NCBI GenBank assembly: GCA_016700155.1
Contig: CP065001.1
Coordinates: 1,178,001-1,242,000 of the forward strand
Source of the DNA: Ignavibacteriales bacterium
GTDB taxonomy: Bacteria; Bacteroidota; Ignavibacteria; Ignavibacteriales; Ignavibacteriaceae
Reading direction: 5' to 3'
Length of the DNA: 64,000 nt
Shown in pieces: positions 1-9,669 of this stretch. A program made the translations under genes and the position numbers. The notes beneath the pieces are model-generated. The model was not told the origin of the DNA and did no database searches. It was given only the letters and a program-made list of their open reading frames with translations. Within the stretch, counting starts at the first letter, position 1. Every line of letters starts with the position of its first letter.

Positions 1-2619
1 GGCAGCCAATCGCGGGTTACTCCAATAAGCCTTGATGCTATTGAAGAATTCCAGATTGCTGTTTCTCCATATGATATCAGACAAGGTGGATTTACTGGTG
101 CAGGTATTAATGCTATTACAAGAAGTGGTACCAACTTCTATCATGGTTCAGGTTTTTATTTCGGAAGAAACCAGGATTTTGTTGGTAAAAGTCCTGACAC
201 AAATAAAACAAAACTTGCTGAGTTCACTGACTACCAGGCTGGTTTCAGAGTCGGCGGACCGATTATAGAAAACAAATTATTCTTCTTTGCGAATGGGGAA
301 ATAACACGCTACAAACAACCATTAACAAGAACATTCGGTAATCAAAGATTCAGTACTAATGCTTTTACAGTTTCACAGGATTCATTAAATCTTTTGACAA
401 GTCATTTAAAGAATACATATGGTTATGACCCGGGTGCATGGGATCAGATGAATTTTGAAAGACAAAGCGATAAAATATTTATGCGTTTTGATTACAACCT
501 CGGTCAGGATCACAAACTCACCGCTCGCTGGAATTATCTCAATGCTACTGATGATAACACACCATCAAGAGGAAGAGGATTAACAGATCTTTATTCTGAC
601 TATGGCAGATATTTTATTGATAACACAACAAACTCAATAGCTTTACAGTTATCGAGTGTGTTCAGTAACAGATTTTCCAATGAAGTTATAATCGGTTATG
701 TAAGACAGGTTGATGAACCGACTTATAAAGGAAGTCCTTTCCCGACATTGTATATCAGAACCGCAGATCCATCCAAACTCGATCCGGGTAACCAGACACT
801 GGTTCTTGGTTCAGAACAATTCCGTCATCAGAATGTTCTTGAACAGGATGTAGTAGAATTAACGGATAACTTTTCATACTTCACTGGTGAACACACATTC
901 ACTGCCGGATTAAAAATTGAATTCTTCAAGTTCAGAAACCTGTTCATTCCCGGAAACTTTGGTGTGTATACATATAACTCAATTGCTGATTTCATAAATA
1001 ATGTTAGACCTGCAGCATATGAATACCGCTATTCGGCTACATCCAATCCAACACAGGATGCTAACTGGGGCGCAAATCAGTTAGGATTTTATTTGCAAGA
1101 TGAATGGGCTGTTTCACCACAGTTCAGACTTACTGCCGGTATCAGGTTCGATGTCCCCATTTATCCGGATGAACCAAACTTCAATGCAAGGATTGATACC
1201 TTCTTCGTACAGCAGAGAGGAATGGATATCGGTACTGACAAACCACCTAAAACTACAGTTAATGTTTCACCAAGAGTTGGTTTTAACTGGGCGCTTGATG
1301 ATGAAAGAAATACTCAGTTGCGCGGTGGTGTTGGTGTTTTCTCCGGTCGTTTCCCAGCAGTATGGGTTTCTAATCAATACAGCAATACCGGTGTTGATTT
1401 CTATACTAATACAACAGCACCAACAGGTTTCATATCAGATGTAAATAATCAGTTTACAGGTGGAGTTACTACTTTACCCACAGCTGAGGTTAATCTAACG
1501 GATCGTAATTTTAAAGCTCCTTCAATTGTAAGATCTAATCTTGCAATAGATCATACATTACCTTACAACCTTGTACTTTCTCTTGAAGGTGTTTATTCAA
1601 TTACACAGAATGATGTATTCTTCAAAAACCTTAATTTAGCCGGGCAACAGTCAAACAGCGGATTAACACCAAATGGTATGATCGTAGGTGAAGACCGCGA
1701 GGTTTGGGGAACTTATAATGCCGGAACAAGAAGATTCTCCGTTAATCGTGTGAGCAGTGCTTTTACCGGCGTCTACTTGCTTACGAATACGAGCCAGGGT
1801 GAGAATGCTAATATTACAGTTCAGCTTCAAAGATTAGCTACTACCGATGGTTTTTATGGTAACTTAGCTTACACCTGGGGACTATCTAAAGATGTTAACT
1901 CCGGTGTAAGTGCACAGGCTCGTTCATCCTGGAGATTTAATCCGAATCAGGGTGATCCTAATTTACCGGTGCTTACATTCTCGGTAAATGACAGACGTCA
2001 TAGAATTCTTGCAGCCATTTCATACACATTGGACTGGGGTGTGCAGGGTTTAAAGACGAACTTTGGTATTTTCTATAATGGTTACAGTGGTCGTCCTTTC
2101 TCATACTTTGTTAACGGCGATGTTAACGGTGATGGTGAAACAGATAACGATCTCATCTATATTCCCCGTGACGAGAATGACATTATCCTTGTTAACTCAC
2201 AAGGAGTTGAATTGCCCAAAACCGATGGAGCTTATGCAACTCTTTTCAACTACATCAACAATGATGATTACCTGAAAGATAATAAAGGAAAGATGTCAGA
2301 GAGAAACGGCGCACGTGAACCCTGGACTCATCAGATTGATTTGAGAATCAGCCAGCAGGTTGGAACATTCAGCGGACATAATATCGAATTCACATTTGAT
2401 GTACTGAATGTACTTAATCTTATCAACGATGAATGGGGATGGCAGAAGCAAGTTGCGAATCAAAATATTGCACCATTGTCATTCCACAGCCTTGAAACAA
2501 CCCAGGGACCAAATTATGGCAAAGCAAGATATACTTTGAATAATACAAGTGATCCTGCTGCACCGCTTAATCTTGAATCAAGATGGCAGGCTCAGTTTGG
2601 TATCAGGTACACTTTCTAA
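1..2619 (+). CDS. TonB-dependent receptor, Oar-like, 5' truncated by window edge
   Basis: The frame is open from base 1, so the Met at 394 is internal and the true start lies outside the window. The visible part begins in the plug domain (SLDAIEEFQIAVSPYDIRQG, then GAGINAITRSGTN) and continues into a long outer-membrane beta barrel rich in aromatic-ended strands. It ends with the terminal strand FGIRYTF, whose C-terminal Phe is typical of barrels inserted by BamA. The plug sequence fits the OmpA-related (Oar) TonB receptors that usually carry an N-terminal carboxypeptidase-regulatory-like domain; that domain is not visible here. The substrate cannot be told from the sequence. A strong terminator follows, and the next gene is on the opposite strand. 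Confidence 0.88.
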   Translation, partial: GSQSRVTPISLDAIEEFQIAVSPYDIRQGGFTGAGINAITRSGTNFYHGSGFYFGRNQDFVGKSPDTNKTKLAEFTDYQAGFRVGGPIIENKLFFFANGEITRYKQPLTRTFGNQRFSTNAFTVSQDSLNLLTSHLKNTYGYDPGAWDQMNFERQSDKIFMRFDYNLGQDHKLTARWNYLNATDDNTPSRGRGLTDLYSDYGRYFIDNTTNSIALQLSSVFSNRFSNEVIIGYVRQVDEPTYKGSPFPTLYIRTADPSKLDPGNQTLVLGSEQFRHQNVLEQDVVELTDNFSYFTGEHTFTAGLKIEFFKFRNLFIPGNFGVYTYNSIADFINNVRPAAYEYRYSATSNPTQDANWGANQLGFYLQDEWAVSPQFRLTAGIRFDVPIYPDEPNFNARIDTFFVQQRGMDIGTDKPPKTTVNVSPRVGFNWALDDERNTQLRGGVGVFSGRFPAVWVSNQYSNTGVDFYTNTTAPTGFISDVNNQFTGGVTTLPTAEVNLTDRNFKAPSIVRSNLAIDHTLPYNLVLSLEGVYSITQNDVFFKNLNLAGQQSNSGLTPNGMIVGEDREVWGTYNAGTRRFSVNRVSSAFTGVYLLTNTSQGENANITVQLQRLATTDGFYGNLAYTWGLSKDVNSGVSAQARSSWRFNPNQGDPNLPVLTFSVNDRRHRILAAISYTLDWGVQGLKTNFGIFYNGYSGRPFSYFVNGDVNGDGETDNDLIYIPRDENDIILVNSQGVELPKTDGAYATLFNYINNDDYLKDNKGKMSERNGAREPWTHQIDLRISQQVGTFSGHNIEFTFDVLNVLNLINDEWGWQKQVANQNIAPLSFHSLETTQGPNYGKARYTLNNTSDPAAPLNLESRWQAQFGIRYTF

Positions 2620-2635
2620 AATTCAGTTCTTAAAC

Positions 2636-2668
2636 AAAAAAGCCCCCGGATATCGGGGGCTTTTTTAT
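2636..2668. terminator. Bidirectional intrinsic terminator
   Basis: A perfect 7-bp GC-rich stem, GCCCCCG (2642-2648) with CGGGGGC (2654-2660), has a 5-nt loop. An A-run precedes it and a T-run follows it. It can stop both the TonB receptor (plus strand) and lepB (minus strand), which converge here. Confidence 0.93.
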
Positions 2669-2684
2669 TAGCTAAACTCATTGG

Positions 2685-3620
2685 TCAGTGCAATAGTTTT
2701 AAAACTCTGTCAAGTCTTATTGATCCCAAAAGCTTAAACAATTCCGAGAACGGAATTTCTCTGTCCCACGAAAACAATGTTATAAATGCTTCTCCAACAA
2801 CCATATCTCTTGGTACAAAACCCCAGAAGCGGCTGTCGAGACTATCATCCCTGTTGTCGCCCATCATGAAGTAATAGTCTTTTTTGATAGTGTAGGAATC
2901 AACCTGTTTGCCTTCTATATAAACAATCCCCTGTCTTACATCAACTACACGTTTACCAAATTCTCTGTCGATAATTGTGCGCCATTCTTCGATGTTTGCC
3001 GCATTTAGTTTGATTACATCACCTGCTTTTGGTACAACAAGGGGACCGTAATTATCTTCATTCCAGGGTTTACCTTTTGGAAATATTCTTGGTTCAACAT
3101 AGCCTTTGGGACGAACATTCGGTGAAAGATATTTTATGTGAGGCGGAATCCAGAATTCCTGTCCGTTTACAAATACAACCTTGTTTACTATTGCAATTGT
3201 ATCACCCGGTTCACCAATACATCTTTTCACATAGTTAACACCAAGTTCATTTGCCTGAAGCTGATCCCTGTCCCCGGGATATTCAAACACAACTATGTCT
3301 TTCTTTTTTGGTTCCTTAAGTGATGGCAATGTGAAGTAGGGGAGCTGCACTTCCGTAAACGGAATATATTTTGGCGATGAAGCACCGAATATAAATTTGT
3401 TTACAAGAACAAAGTCACCGACAAGTATCGTGTCTTCCATTGAGCCTGTTGGTATTCTTGTATTCTGAATTACAAAAGTAATAATGAAGAATGCCGCAAT
3501 TGCCGCAAACAAGAGTGATTCGAAAAACTCTTTAATTTTTTCTTTTGGTGATTTTACTTTATTCACTTCTTCTTCGGTTTTAATTCCAAAGAATCTTTTC
3601 ATTCCGCTTTTAAATGACAA
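2685..3620 (-). CDS. lepB: Signal peptidase I
   Basis: This is the inner-membrane serine protease that removes signal peptides from exported proteins. After a cytoplasmic N-terminus there is one membrane segment at about residues 34-52. It is followed by PTGSMEDTI with the catalytic Ser60, then YVKRCIGEPGD with the general base Lys132, and GDNRDDSLDSRFWGFVP at 254-270 (box E). About 110 residues between the Lys box and box E form an enlarged non-catalytic region, longer than in minimal Gram-positive enzymes. It lies 29 bp downstream of gatB on the same strand, so the two may be co-transcribed. The many secreted and lipoproteins in this window are its likely clients or clients of Lsp. Confidence 0.95.
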   Translation of the reverse strand: MSFKSGMKRFFGIKTEEEVNKVKSPKEKIKEFFESLLFAAIAAFFIITFVIQNTRIPTGSMEDTILVGDFVLVNKFIFGASSPKYIPFTEVQLPYFTLPSLKEPKKKDIVVFEYPGDRDQLQANELGVNYVKRCIGEPGDTIAIVNKVVFVNGQEFWIPPHIKYLSPNVRPKGYVEPRIFPKGKPWNEDNYGPLVVPKAGDVIKLNAANIEEWRTIIDREFGKRVVDVRQGIVYIEGKQVDSYTIKKDYYFMMGDNRDDSLDSRFWGFVPRDMVVGEAFITLFSWDREIPFSELFKLLGSIRLDRVLKLLH

Positions 3621-3649
3621 TTTAATCTCCCGTTTATGTAACAGTTATT

Positions 3650-5110
3650 TTATTTTTTATTATGCTCTGCTTTGAGTGCTTCAAGCTGCTGCCTGAGAAT
3701 TTCGTTAACCATTTTTGGATTTGCTTTACCGGATGTTTCTTTCATAATCTTTCCGATAAAAAAAGAAAAAATCTTCTCTGTTCCGTTTATATATTCGTTA
3801 GTTTCAGTCGCATTTTTTTCAAGAGTGGATTGAACGATCCGGCTAATAACATTTATGTCTGATATTTGTCCAAGATTCTTTTCCTTAATTATCACATCGG
3901 GTTCTTTACCTGATTTTATCAGCTCAGGAAAAAGTTCACGCGCAATTTTATTACTGATCGTTCCGTCATTAATAAGATTTATCAGTTTACCCAAACGTTC
4001 CGGATGAAGATTAAAGTCGGTGATATTAATTTTTTCTTCATTTAAGATTTTCATCACATCAACCATTACCCAGTTGCTGGCACTTTTGTAGTCGTTTGTT
4101 TCCCGTATAACCGATTCGTAGTAATCAGCCAGCGGTTTGGATAAAGTTAATATTTCAGAATCATATTCAGGCAGATTAAAGTCTTTCACAAATCTTTTTT
4201 TTCTTTTATCAGGGAGTTCAGGCAGATCTCTGTAAATTTCATTTTTCCATATTTCATTTACGATGATGGTGAAGAGATCTGGTTCGGGAAAATATCTGTA
4301 GTCGTGAGCGTCTTCTTTACTTCTCATTGGATGAGCTTCATTTAAATCGGCATCCCACAAAAGAGTCTGCTGAATAACTTGCTCACCATTCTCAACCATA
4401 TCGATCTGACGTTCAATTTCAAAATTAATTGCCCGTTCAACATTCCTGAATGAATTCATGTTTTTTATTTCGGTTTTTGTCCCGAATGTTTGTGAACCTT
4501 TTTCCCTAACAGAAATATTTGCATCGCATCTAAGCGAACCCTCTTCCATATTTCCGTCGCATATATCAAGGTACTGTACTATCTGCCGAAGTTTCATAAG
4601 GTAGTTTGCGGCTTCTTCGGCTGTTCTAATATCAGGCTCACTTACTATTTCAAGTAAAGGAACACCACATCGGTTAACGTCGACTAATGTACTGTCTGCA
4701 TCATGAATTGATTTGCCGGCATCTTCTTCAATGTGTATTCTCGTTATACCAATTTTTCGTAGACCGTTCGCAGTGGAAATTTCCAGATGACCATTAAGAC
4801 AAATCGGTTCTTCATATTGAGATATCTGGTATCCCTTTGGAAGATCAGGATAGAAATAATTTTTCCTTGCTATAACTGACTTTCCGGAAATATCGCAGTT
4901 GCATGCTAATCCTAAAAGTACGGCAGATACAACTACCTGTTTATTCAGAACCGGTAATACTCCCGGATGTCCGAGACAAACCGGGCAGACATTTTTATTC
5001 GGCTCATTTCCAAACTGAGTTGAGCATGAACAAAATATTTTAGATTTGGTGTTTAGCTGAGCATGTACTTCCAGCCCGATCACCGCTTCATATTTAGAAT
5101 TAAAATCCAT
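3650..5110 (-). CDS. gatB: Aspartyl/glutamyl-tRNA(Asn/Gln) amidotransferase subunit B
   Basis: GatB is part of the GatCAB complex that turns mischarged Glu-tRNA(Gln) or Asp-tRNA(Asn) into the correct aminoacyl-tRNA. The family start YEAVIGLEVHAQL is present, followed by cradle-domain motifs including KNYFYPDLPKGYQISQYE. The C-terminal helical and YqeY-like tail ends in KMVNEILRQQLEAL. The frame opens at a TTG at 5131, but the ATG at 5110 gives the usual short lead before YEAVIGLEV. A -7-like promoter box also overlaps the TTG, so 5110 is preferred. gatA and gatC are not in the window. Confidence 0.95.
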   Translation of the reverse strand: MDFNSKYEAVIGLEVHAQLNTKSKIFCSCSTQFGNEPNKNVCPVCLGHPGVLPVLNKQVVVSAVLLGLACNCDISGKSVIARKNYFYPDLPKGYQISQYEEPICLNGHLEISTANGLRKIGITRIHIEEDAGKSIHDADSTLVDVNRCGVPLLEIVSEPDIRTAEEAANYLMKLRQIVQYLDICDGNMEEGSLRCDANISVREKGSQTFGTKTEIKNMNSFRNVERAINFEIERQIDMVENGEQVIQQTLLWDADLNEAHPMRSKEDAHDYRYFPEPDLFTIIVNEIWKNEIYRDLPELPDKRKKRFVKDFNLPEYDSEILTLSKPLADYYESVIRETNDYKSASNWVMVDVMKILNEEKINITDFNLHPERLGKLINLINDGTISNKIARELFPELIKSGKEPDVIIKEKNLGQISDINVISRIVQSTLEKNATETNEYINGTEKIFSFFIGKIMKETSGKANPKMVNEILRQQLEALKAEHNKK

Positions 5111-5128
5111 ATAGTCTATTTTGAAAGT

Positions 5129-5136
5129 CAAATATA
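5129..5136 (-). promoter_or_regulatory. Possible -7 promoter box of gatB
   Basis: Read on the minus strand this is TATATTTG, an exact match to the Bacteroidota TAnnTTTG box, about 18 bp upstream of the ATG at 5110. No TTG is found 19 bp further upstream, so the assignment is tentative and would imply a very short leader. Confidence 0.35.
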
Positions 5137-5334
5137 TGAAAGATTGATTATATGAGGAAAAGATAATTATAGTAAGTAATCTTTGATGATAAAAAGATTT
5201 AATAACTGACGATTTATAGTCACTTAATTTTGACCAGAAATTATTCAGGTGATTTACATCGATTCAGTCAACGATTTTTTCTTACACCCGAAATAACTAA
5301 TTTCAAATAGAAAACATTATTGCAAATCAACTTT

Positions 5335-6843
5335 ATGAGCACATCTCAAAAGACCGGACTATGGATCGGAATACTTGCTGCTGTATTTATTCTGGTTTTT
5401 GTTGAGCTGGACTATCGAAATCCGGCTTTAACAAAAATGGCGGCTATCGCGCTCCTGATGGCAATATGGTGGATGACAGAAGCTATTCCGCTTGCCGCGA
5501 CATCACTTGTTCCGTTGATTCTTTTCCCTCTGACTGGTTTGATGAAAGGAGAGGAAATTGCATCAGCTTATATAAACTCTGTGATCTTTCTTTTTCTCGG
5601 CGGATTTATGCTTGCTATTGCAATGGAAAACAGCGGACTTCATAAAAGAATTGCACTAAAAATTATCACAATGTTCGGAGCGAGTATTAACTCCATAATA
5701 CTTGGATTTATGTTTTCCACTGCTTTTTTATCAATGTGGATATCAAATACAGCAACAGCTGTTATGATGCTGCCAATCGCAATGTCAATCATTGCAAAAA
5801 TTGAAGCTGCATTCGGGACAGAACGTACAAGAAATTTTTCAAAATCACTCATGCTATCAATCGCATATGCATGCAGTATTGGCGGCATAGCTACATTAAT
5901 CGGAACTCCGCCGAATCTGGCGTTTGTGAAAATCCTTAGCATACTCTTTCCACAAGCCCCGGAGATTTCATTCGGAACCTGGATGCTGCTGTGCCTGCCT
6001 GTAACAATAATACTTTTATTCTTTACTTATTTCCTTTTGACCAGAGTTCAGTTTGTATCCGATAAAAATTTATCCATATCAAAAAATCTGATCAATGATG
6101 AATACCAGAAACTCGGTAAAATAAGTTTTGATGAAAAGAGTGTCGGGATGGTTTTTCTAACTACTGCGTTGCTGTGGATATTCAGAACAGAATTGAATCT
6201 TGGATTTGCAAAAATTCCCGGCTGGTCATTGATTCTACCCAATCCCGATTTCATTGATGACGGAATAATTGCTGTGATGATGGCGTCCAGCCTGTTCTTT
6301 ATTCCTTCGAAGAGTAACGAAGCAGGAAAGAGCGGAATCCTCGATTCGACAGTTTTCAGTAAAGTTCCATGGAGTATTATTTTGTTGTTCGGAGGAGGGT
6401 TTGCTCTGGCAAAAGGATTTACAAGCACTGGGTTATCAGAATTCATCGGTGCTCAATTTAATGGTATGCAAAATTTATCGCCTGTCTTGATTGTACTTAC
6501 TACAGCAATAGTCATAAACTTTTTGACTGAACTTACTTCCAACACAGCAACCGCTCAGATGATACTTCCTGTTGTAGCATCTGTTTCGGTAGCCATAGGA
6601 TTAAATCCTTTAATGCTTATGATAACCGCGGCATTGTCGGCGTCAATGGCATTCATGCTTCCTGTTGCAACTCCGCCAAATACTGTTGTTTTTGCGAGCG
6701 GAAAACTGAAGATCATCGATATGGTTAAAGCCGGAGTTATTCTTAATATTACTTCGGTAATAATAATCAGTTTACTTGTATATTTACTTGGCTCAATTTT
6801 ATTTTCACTGCATGACTTTCCTGATTGGGCCATTATCAAATAA
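5335..6843 (+). CDS. DASS/SLC13-family anion (dicarboxylate) symporter
   Basis: This is a polytopic inner-membrane protein with 11 or more hydrophobic segments. It carries the two family signature SNT motifs: SNTATAVMMLP in the first half and ELTSNTATAQMILP in the second. Each is followed by a glycine/proline hairpin (GTPPN; ATPPN). This internal duplication is the substrate- and sodium-binding core of the VcINDY-type divalent anion:Na+ symporters. Likely substrates are C4-dicarboxylates such as succinate, but sulfate or other anions cannot be excluded. The frame opens at a TTG (5320); the ATG at 5335 (MSTSQKTGLW) is the likelier start. It is followed closely by a DUF4286 gene. Confidence 0.9.
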   Translation: MSTSQKTGLWIGILAAVFILVFVELDYRNPALTKMAAIALLMAIWWMTEAIPLAATSLVPLILFPLTGLMKGEEIASAYINSVIFLFLGGFMLAIAMENSGLHKRIALKIITMFGASINSIILGFMFSTAFLSMWISNTATAVMMLPIAMSIIAKIEAAFGTERTRNFSKSLMLSIAYACSIGGIATLIGTPPNLAFVKILSILFPQAPEISFGTWMLLCLPVTIILLFFTYFLLTRVQFVSDKNLSISKNLINDEYQKLGKISFDEKSVGMVFLTTALLWIFRTELNLGFAKIPGWSLILPNPDFIDDGIIAVMMASSLFFIPSKSNEAGKSGILDSTVFSKVPWSIILLFGGGFALAKGFTSTGLSEFIGAQFNGMQNLSPVLIVLTTAIVINFLTELTSNTATAQMILPVVASVSVAIGLNPLMLMITAALSASMAFMLPVATPPNTVVFASGKLKIIDMVKAGVILNITSVIIISLLVYLLGSILFSLHDFPDWAIIK

Positions 6844-6859
6844 TTTTCAGGCGGATGAA

Positions 6860-7174
6860 ATGATACTTTACAGCGTTACTATCAGTGTAAAAAAGGATGT
6901 AGAATCTGAGTGGAAAAAATGGATGAACGAAATACACCTTTCCGACGTGATGGCAACGGGATATTTTTATGAATACAAATTTTATAAAGTATCAATTCCC
7001 GCGGGCTTGCCCGATGAATCAACCTACATCGTTCATTATAAGTGTAAAACAATTGATGATTACGTGGCATATGCTCAGAAAGAAGCCAACAGGCTAAGAG
7101 AAGAGCATTCATTAAAGTTTCCCGGAAAGTTTACGGCGGCAAGAGCAATAATGGAAGAGATCAAAGAAGAATAA
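6860..7174 (+). CDS. DUF4286 family protein
   Basis: A small soluble protein of 104 residues matching the DUF4286 pattern: MILYSVTISV at the N-terminus, WKKWM, HLSDVMATG, and a C-terminal LREEHSLKFPGKF. The family has a ferredoxin-like alpha/beta fold and no established function. The start at 6860 is chosen because AGGCGG lies just upstream and the family begins with M-I-x-Y; an earlier in-frame ATG would overlap the transporter by 68 bp. It is 16 bp downstream of the transporter stop, so probably in one transcript. Confidence 0.8.
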   Translation: MILYSVTISVKKDVESEWKKWMNEIHLSDVMATGYFYEYKFYKVSIPAGLPDESTYIVHYKCKTIDDYVAYAQKEANRLREEHSLKFPGKFTAARAIMEEIKEE

Positions 7175-7312
7175 ATGATACTCAAGACAGAATATTTTTT
7201 AAACCGTTCAAACTTTTTCCCTTTACAAAACATCTAAGTTTTAACATCTTGTAACCAAAGTTCGCTATCCTACAAAAAAAATAAATCGGAAATAAAAAAA
7301 GGAGTCTTTGTG

Positions 7313-7915
7313 ATGAAAAAAACTGTTATGCTTGTCGTATTCGCTGCGTTTGTTGCTTTAGGATTTGTTTACATGCCTGAAAATTCCGTCATCTTAAATA
7401 AAAACTTTGCAGGTGATATTAGCTCAGTCGAAAACTTTACTTTAAAAGATGTTGAAGGAAAATCTCATTCCCTTAATGATTACAAAAAATCAAAAGCGAT
7501 CGTGATAATATTTGTTTCCACTCAATGCCCGGTTTCAAATGCTTATAATTCCCGTATGGCTGAATTGTACATGGACTATAAAGATAAGGATATAACCATA
7601 CTTGGTATTAACTCGAATAAAGCTGAGGGTGTCGGCGAAATAAAATCCCACGCAGAAAAAAATAAATTCGGTTTCCCGGTTCTTAAAGATGAAAATAATG
7701 TTATTGCTGATAAGTTCTCAGCAAGTTTTACTCCTGAGGTATATGTACTTGATCCTTCCTTTAATGTTGTTTATCACGGAAGAATTGATGACAGCCGTGA
7801 TGCATCATCAGTTTCTGCTAAGGATCTGGAAAATGCTTTGAATGAAATCCTTCAAGGGAAAAAAGTGAGTGTAAATAAAACAAAAGCTTTCGGCTGTACA
7901 ATTAAGCGGGTATAA
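7313..7915 (+). CDS. Exported redoxin-domain (thioredoxin-fold) protein
   Basis: The N-terminal hydrophobic stretch MKKTVMLVVFAAFVALGFVY is a signal peptide or anchor, so the protein acts in the envelope. The rest is a redoxin/AhpC-TSA-like thioredoxin fold. The active-site region reads STQCPVSNAYNSRM, with a CP motif but no second Cys in CxxC spacing; the cis-Pro loop is TPEVYVLD, followed by YHGRIDD. A further Cys lies in the C-terminal GCTIKRV. AGGAG at about 7300 supports the ATG at 7313 over the GTG at 7310. A cytoplasmic relative with a true CxxC is at 42005. The next gene, a TlpA-like lipoprotein, starts 3 bp later, suggesting a redox partnership. Confidence 0.85.
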   Translation: MKKTVMLVVFAAFVALGFVYMPENSVILNKNFAGDISSVENFTLKDVEGKSHSLNDYKKSKAIVIIFVSTQCPVSNAYNSRMAELYMDYKDKDITILGINSNKAEGVGEIKSHAEKNKFGFPVLKDENNVIADKFSASFTPEVYVLDPSFNVVYHGRIDDSRDASSVSAKDLENALNEILQGKKVSVNKTKAFGCTIKRV

Positions 7916-7917
7916 CC

Positions 7918-8451
7918 TTGAGATTAATTCTGCTGATATTGTGCGCAGCAGGTTTTCTTTTTATTTCATCCGGCTGTGAATCAAACAATGGGAAAAACTC
8001 AACCGATGTTGATAAAAATAATTTATCAGTCGGAGTAATGGGACTTGACGATCTTAAGCGAAAAATTAATAATCGTGAAGGCAAAATTCTTTTTATTAAT
8101 TTTTGGGCTACATGGTGCAAACCTTGTGTCGATGAATTTCCTGCCCTGGTTAAACTCGCTGAAAACAATAAAAACAATGATGTTGAATTTTTGAGTTTAA
8201 GTGTCGATCTTATAAAAGAAATTAATTCAAACGTTATTCCGTTTATTGAAAAACAAAAAGTAAACTTTCCTGTATTTGTTATTCCGGAAAAGGAGAGTGA
8301 TGAAGTTATCGGATTCATCAGTGAAGAATGGAACGGAGCAATTCCGGCGACTGCCATCTATGACACGCAAGGGAAACTTGTTGAGTTTATAACAGGTGCT
8401 GAAACGTATGAATCATTTCAGCAGAAGATTGAAAAAATTCTTAATCAATGA
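7918..8451 (+). CDS. TlpA-like thioredoxin lipoprotein
   Basis: A membrane-anchored disulfide reductase/oxidoreductase of the TlpA/ResA type. The signal peptide ends in a lipobox ISSGC. The active site is WATWCKPC (CxxC), with the usual FINFWATWC strand before it and the cis-Pro segment GAIPATAIYD near the end. The start codon is TTG, three bases after the preceding stop, which points to translational coupling with the redoxin gene. Likely role: reducing periplasmic thiols, for instance for cytochrome c maturation (ccm genes are at the far end of the window), though no direct link is shown. Confidence 0.87.
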   Translation: MRLILLILCAAGFLFISSGCESNNGKNSTDVDKNNLSVGVMGLDDLKRKINNREGKILFINFWATWCKPCVDEFPALVKLAENNKNNDVEFLSLSVDLIKEINSNVIPFIEKQKVNFPVFVIPEKESDEVIGFISEEWNGAIPATAIYDTQGKLVEFITGAETYESFQQKIEKILNQ

Positions 8452-8452
8452 T

Positions 8453-8875
8453 ATGATTATCTGTAAAAAAATAATTTTACTTGTCCTGATCTGTACGGCG
8501 TTTATATTAAATTCCTGCCGGGAGGAGATAGTACCTCCCGGTAATCCTGCCGGCAATATAAACGAACCCGTGCAGGAAAGTTATATCGACTACTACACCT
8601 TCAAGATCAATGCTTCAAATATCACTTTTTCAAAAATCGATTACACATACTTTAACGCAACAACTAACTACCTTTCATTTTCACTTCTGGATCATAAAAG
8701 CGGACACGTTGACCTTGAAATCTGGAGCCGGAATAATGTAATAATTTACAGCACGCGCTTCACCAAAGATTTCAGCAGGACGATAATTACAATTGACGGA
8801 AATGTGCCCGAACTGATCAGAATAAAATTGAATGACTTTACAGGCAAAGTCAGTATAGAGTTAAGCAGGTATTAA
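8453..8875 (+). CDS. Small lipoprotein of unknown function
   Basis: The ATG at 8453 follows the TlpA-like stop by one base. The signal peptide MIICKKIILLVLICTAF ends in a lipobox LNSC, so the mature protein of about 120 residues is lipid-anchored. The mature part alternates polar and hydrophobic residues like a single beta-sandwich domain. I recognise no family. Tight coupling to two thioredoxin-fold genes suggests the three are made together. A longer in-frame start at 8396 would overlap the preceding gene and hide the signal peptide. Confidence 0.65.
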   Translation: MIICKKIILLVLICTAFILNSCREEIVPPGNPAGNINEPVQESYIDYYTFKINASNITFSKIDYTYFNATTNYLSFSLLDHKSGHVDLEIWSRNNVIIYSTRFTKDFSRTIITIDGNVPELIRIKLNDFTGKVSIELSRY

Positions 8876-8879
8876 CACC

Positions 8880-9524
8880 TCAGAATTTTCCAAGATAGAT
8901 ATTAAAAATAAATCCGCCCGATGGATATTTATCATGCAGATTAATAAATAAACCGCTTCCTAATCCTAAAAAATCAGTTATATCCTGGCGAAATTCTATT
9001 TCCAGAGGAATACTAACAAATGTATTGCGCTCAGATTTATTTGAGTTGATTAAATGCCCTTCAATTTCAGCATCAGGAATTTTTTGATATAAATTGTACG
9101 CAATTCCCGCACGCCATAAAATTTTATAATTAAAATCCTTTTTAATTAACAGCATAAAAGGAAACGGAAGCAATAAACCCCTCATCTTAAATTCTTTCGC
9201 TCTACCGTATTTTAATTGAAAGGATTGAATGGTTTCTGAATGATAACTAAATAAGGCAAGTTCATAAAGTTTCTGATAACTGAACGAGAACAAGTTCCTG
9301 TCTTTTTCAAATGTTAAGGTACCGTTGAATCCCAAACCGAAATCAGTATCTGAGAAGTTTGTAAATCCTAAACTGTAGCCGCCGTTCGCCCATAAGGAAA
9401 AATTTTCTGCTGATCCCTGATTGCCGGAATTGTTGTCTCCGGTTTCATAATTTAAATTCTGTCCCTGCACTTTACCGGCAGTCACCAAAATAAAAACAAT
9501 AAAACACTTTGTTAAAGTCTTCAA
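8880..9524 (-). CDS. Predicted outer-membrane beta-barrel protein
   Basis: A signal peptide (MKTLTKCFIVFILVTAGKVQGQ) is followed by about 190 residues of alternating amphipathic strands with aromatic girdles. The terminal strand FIFNIYLGKF ends in Phe, as expected for a small barrel of 8-10 strands. No specific family is recognised; it is probably a porin-like or structural OMP. It converges with the lipoprotein gene with only 4 bp between stops. Confidence 0.65.
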   Translation of the reverse strand: MKTLTKCFIVFILVTAGKVQGQNLNYETGDNNSGNQGSAENFSLWANGGYSLGFTNFSDTDFGLGFNGTLTFEKDRNLFSFSYQKLYELALFSYHSETIQSFQLKYGRAKEFKMRGLLLPFPFMLLIKKDFNYKILWRAGIAYNLYQKIPDAEIEGHLINSNKSERNTFVSIPLEIEFRQDITDFLGLGSGLFINLHDKYPSGGFIFNIYLGKF

Positions 9525-9669
9525 TTGAATTAACCCCTCTAAATATTAAAATCACGATCCAACTTAAATTTATTTACAACTCAATTTCAAGTGCGAATAT
9601 TTATCACCTGACTTGCTGAAATATGCCTGAACATTTTATTATTTTGCATCACACAAAATGAAGAAATAA

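Noticed and set aside
32..268. Small ORF at the left edge
   Set aside because: It lies in another frame of the truncated TonB receptor, whose frame is continuous from base 1 with clear plug motifs.
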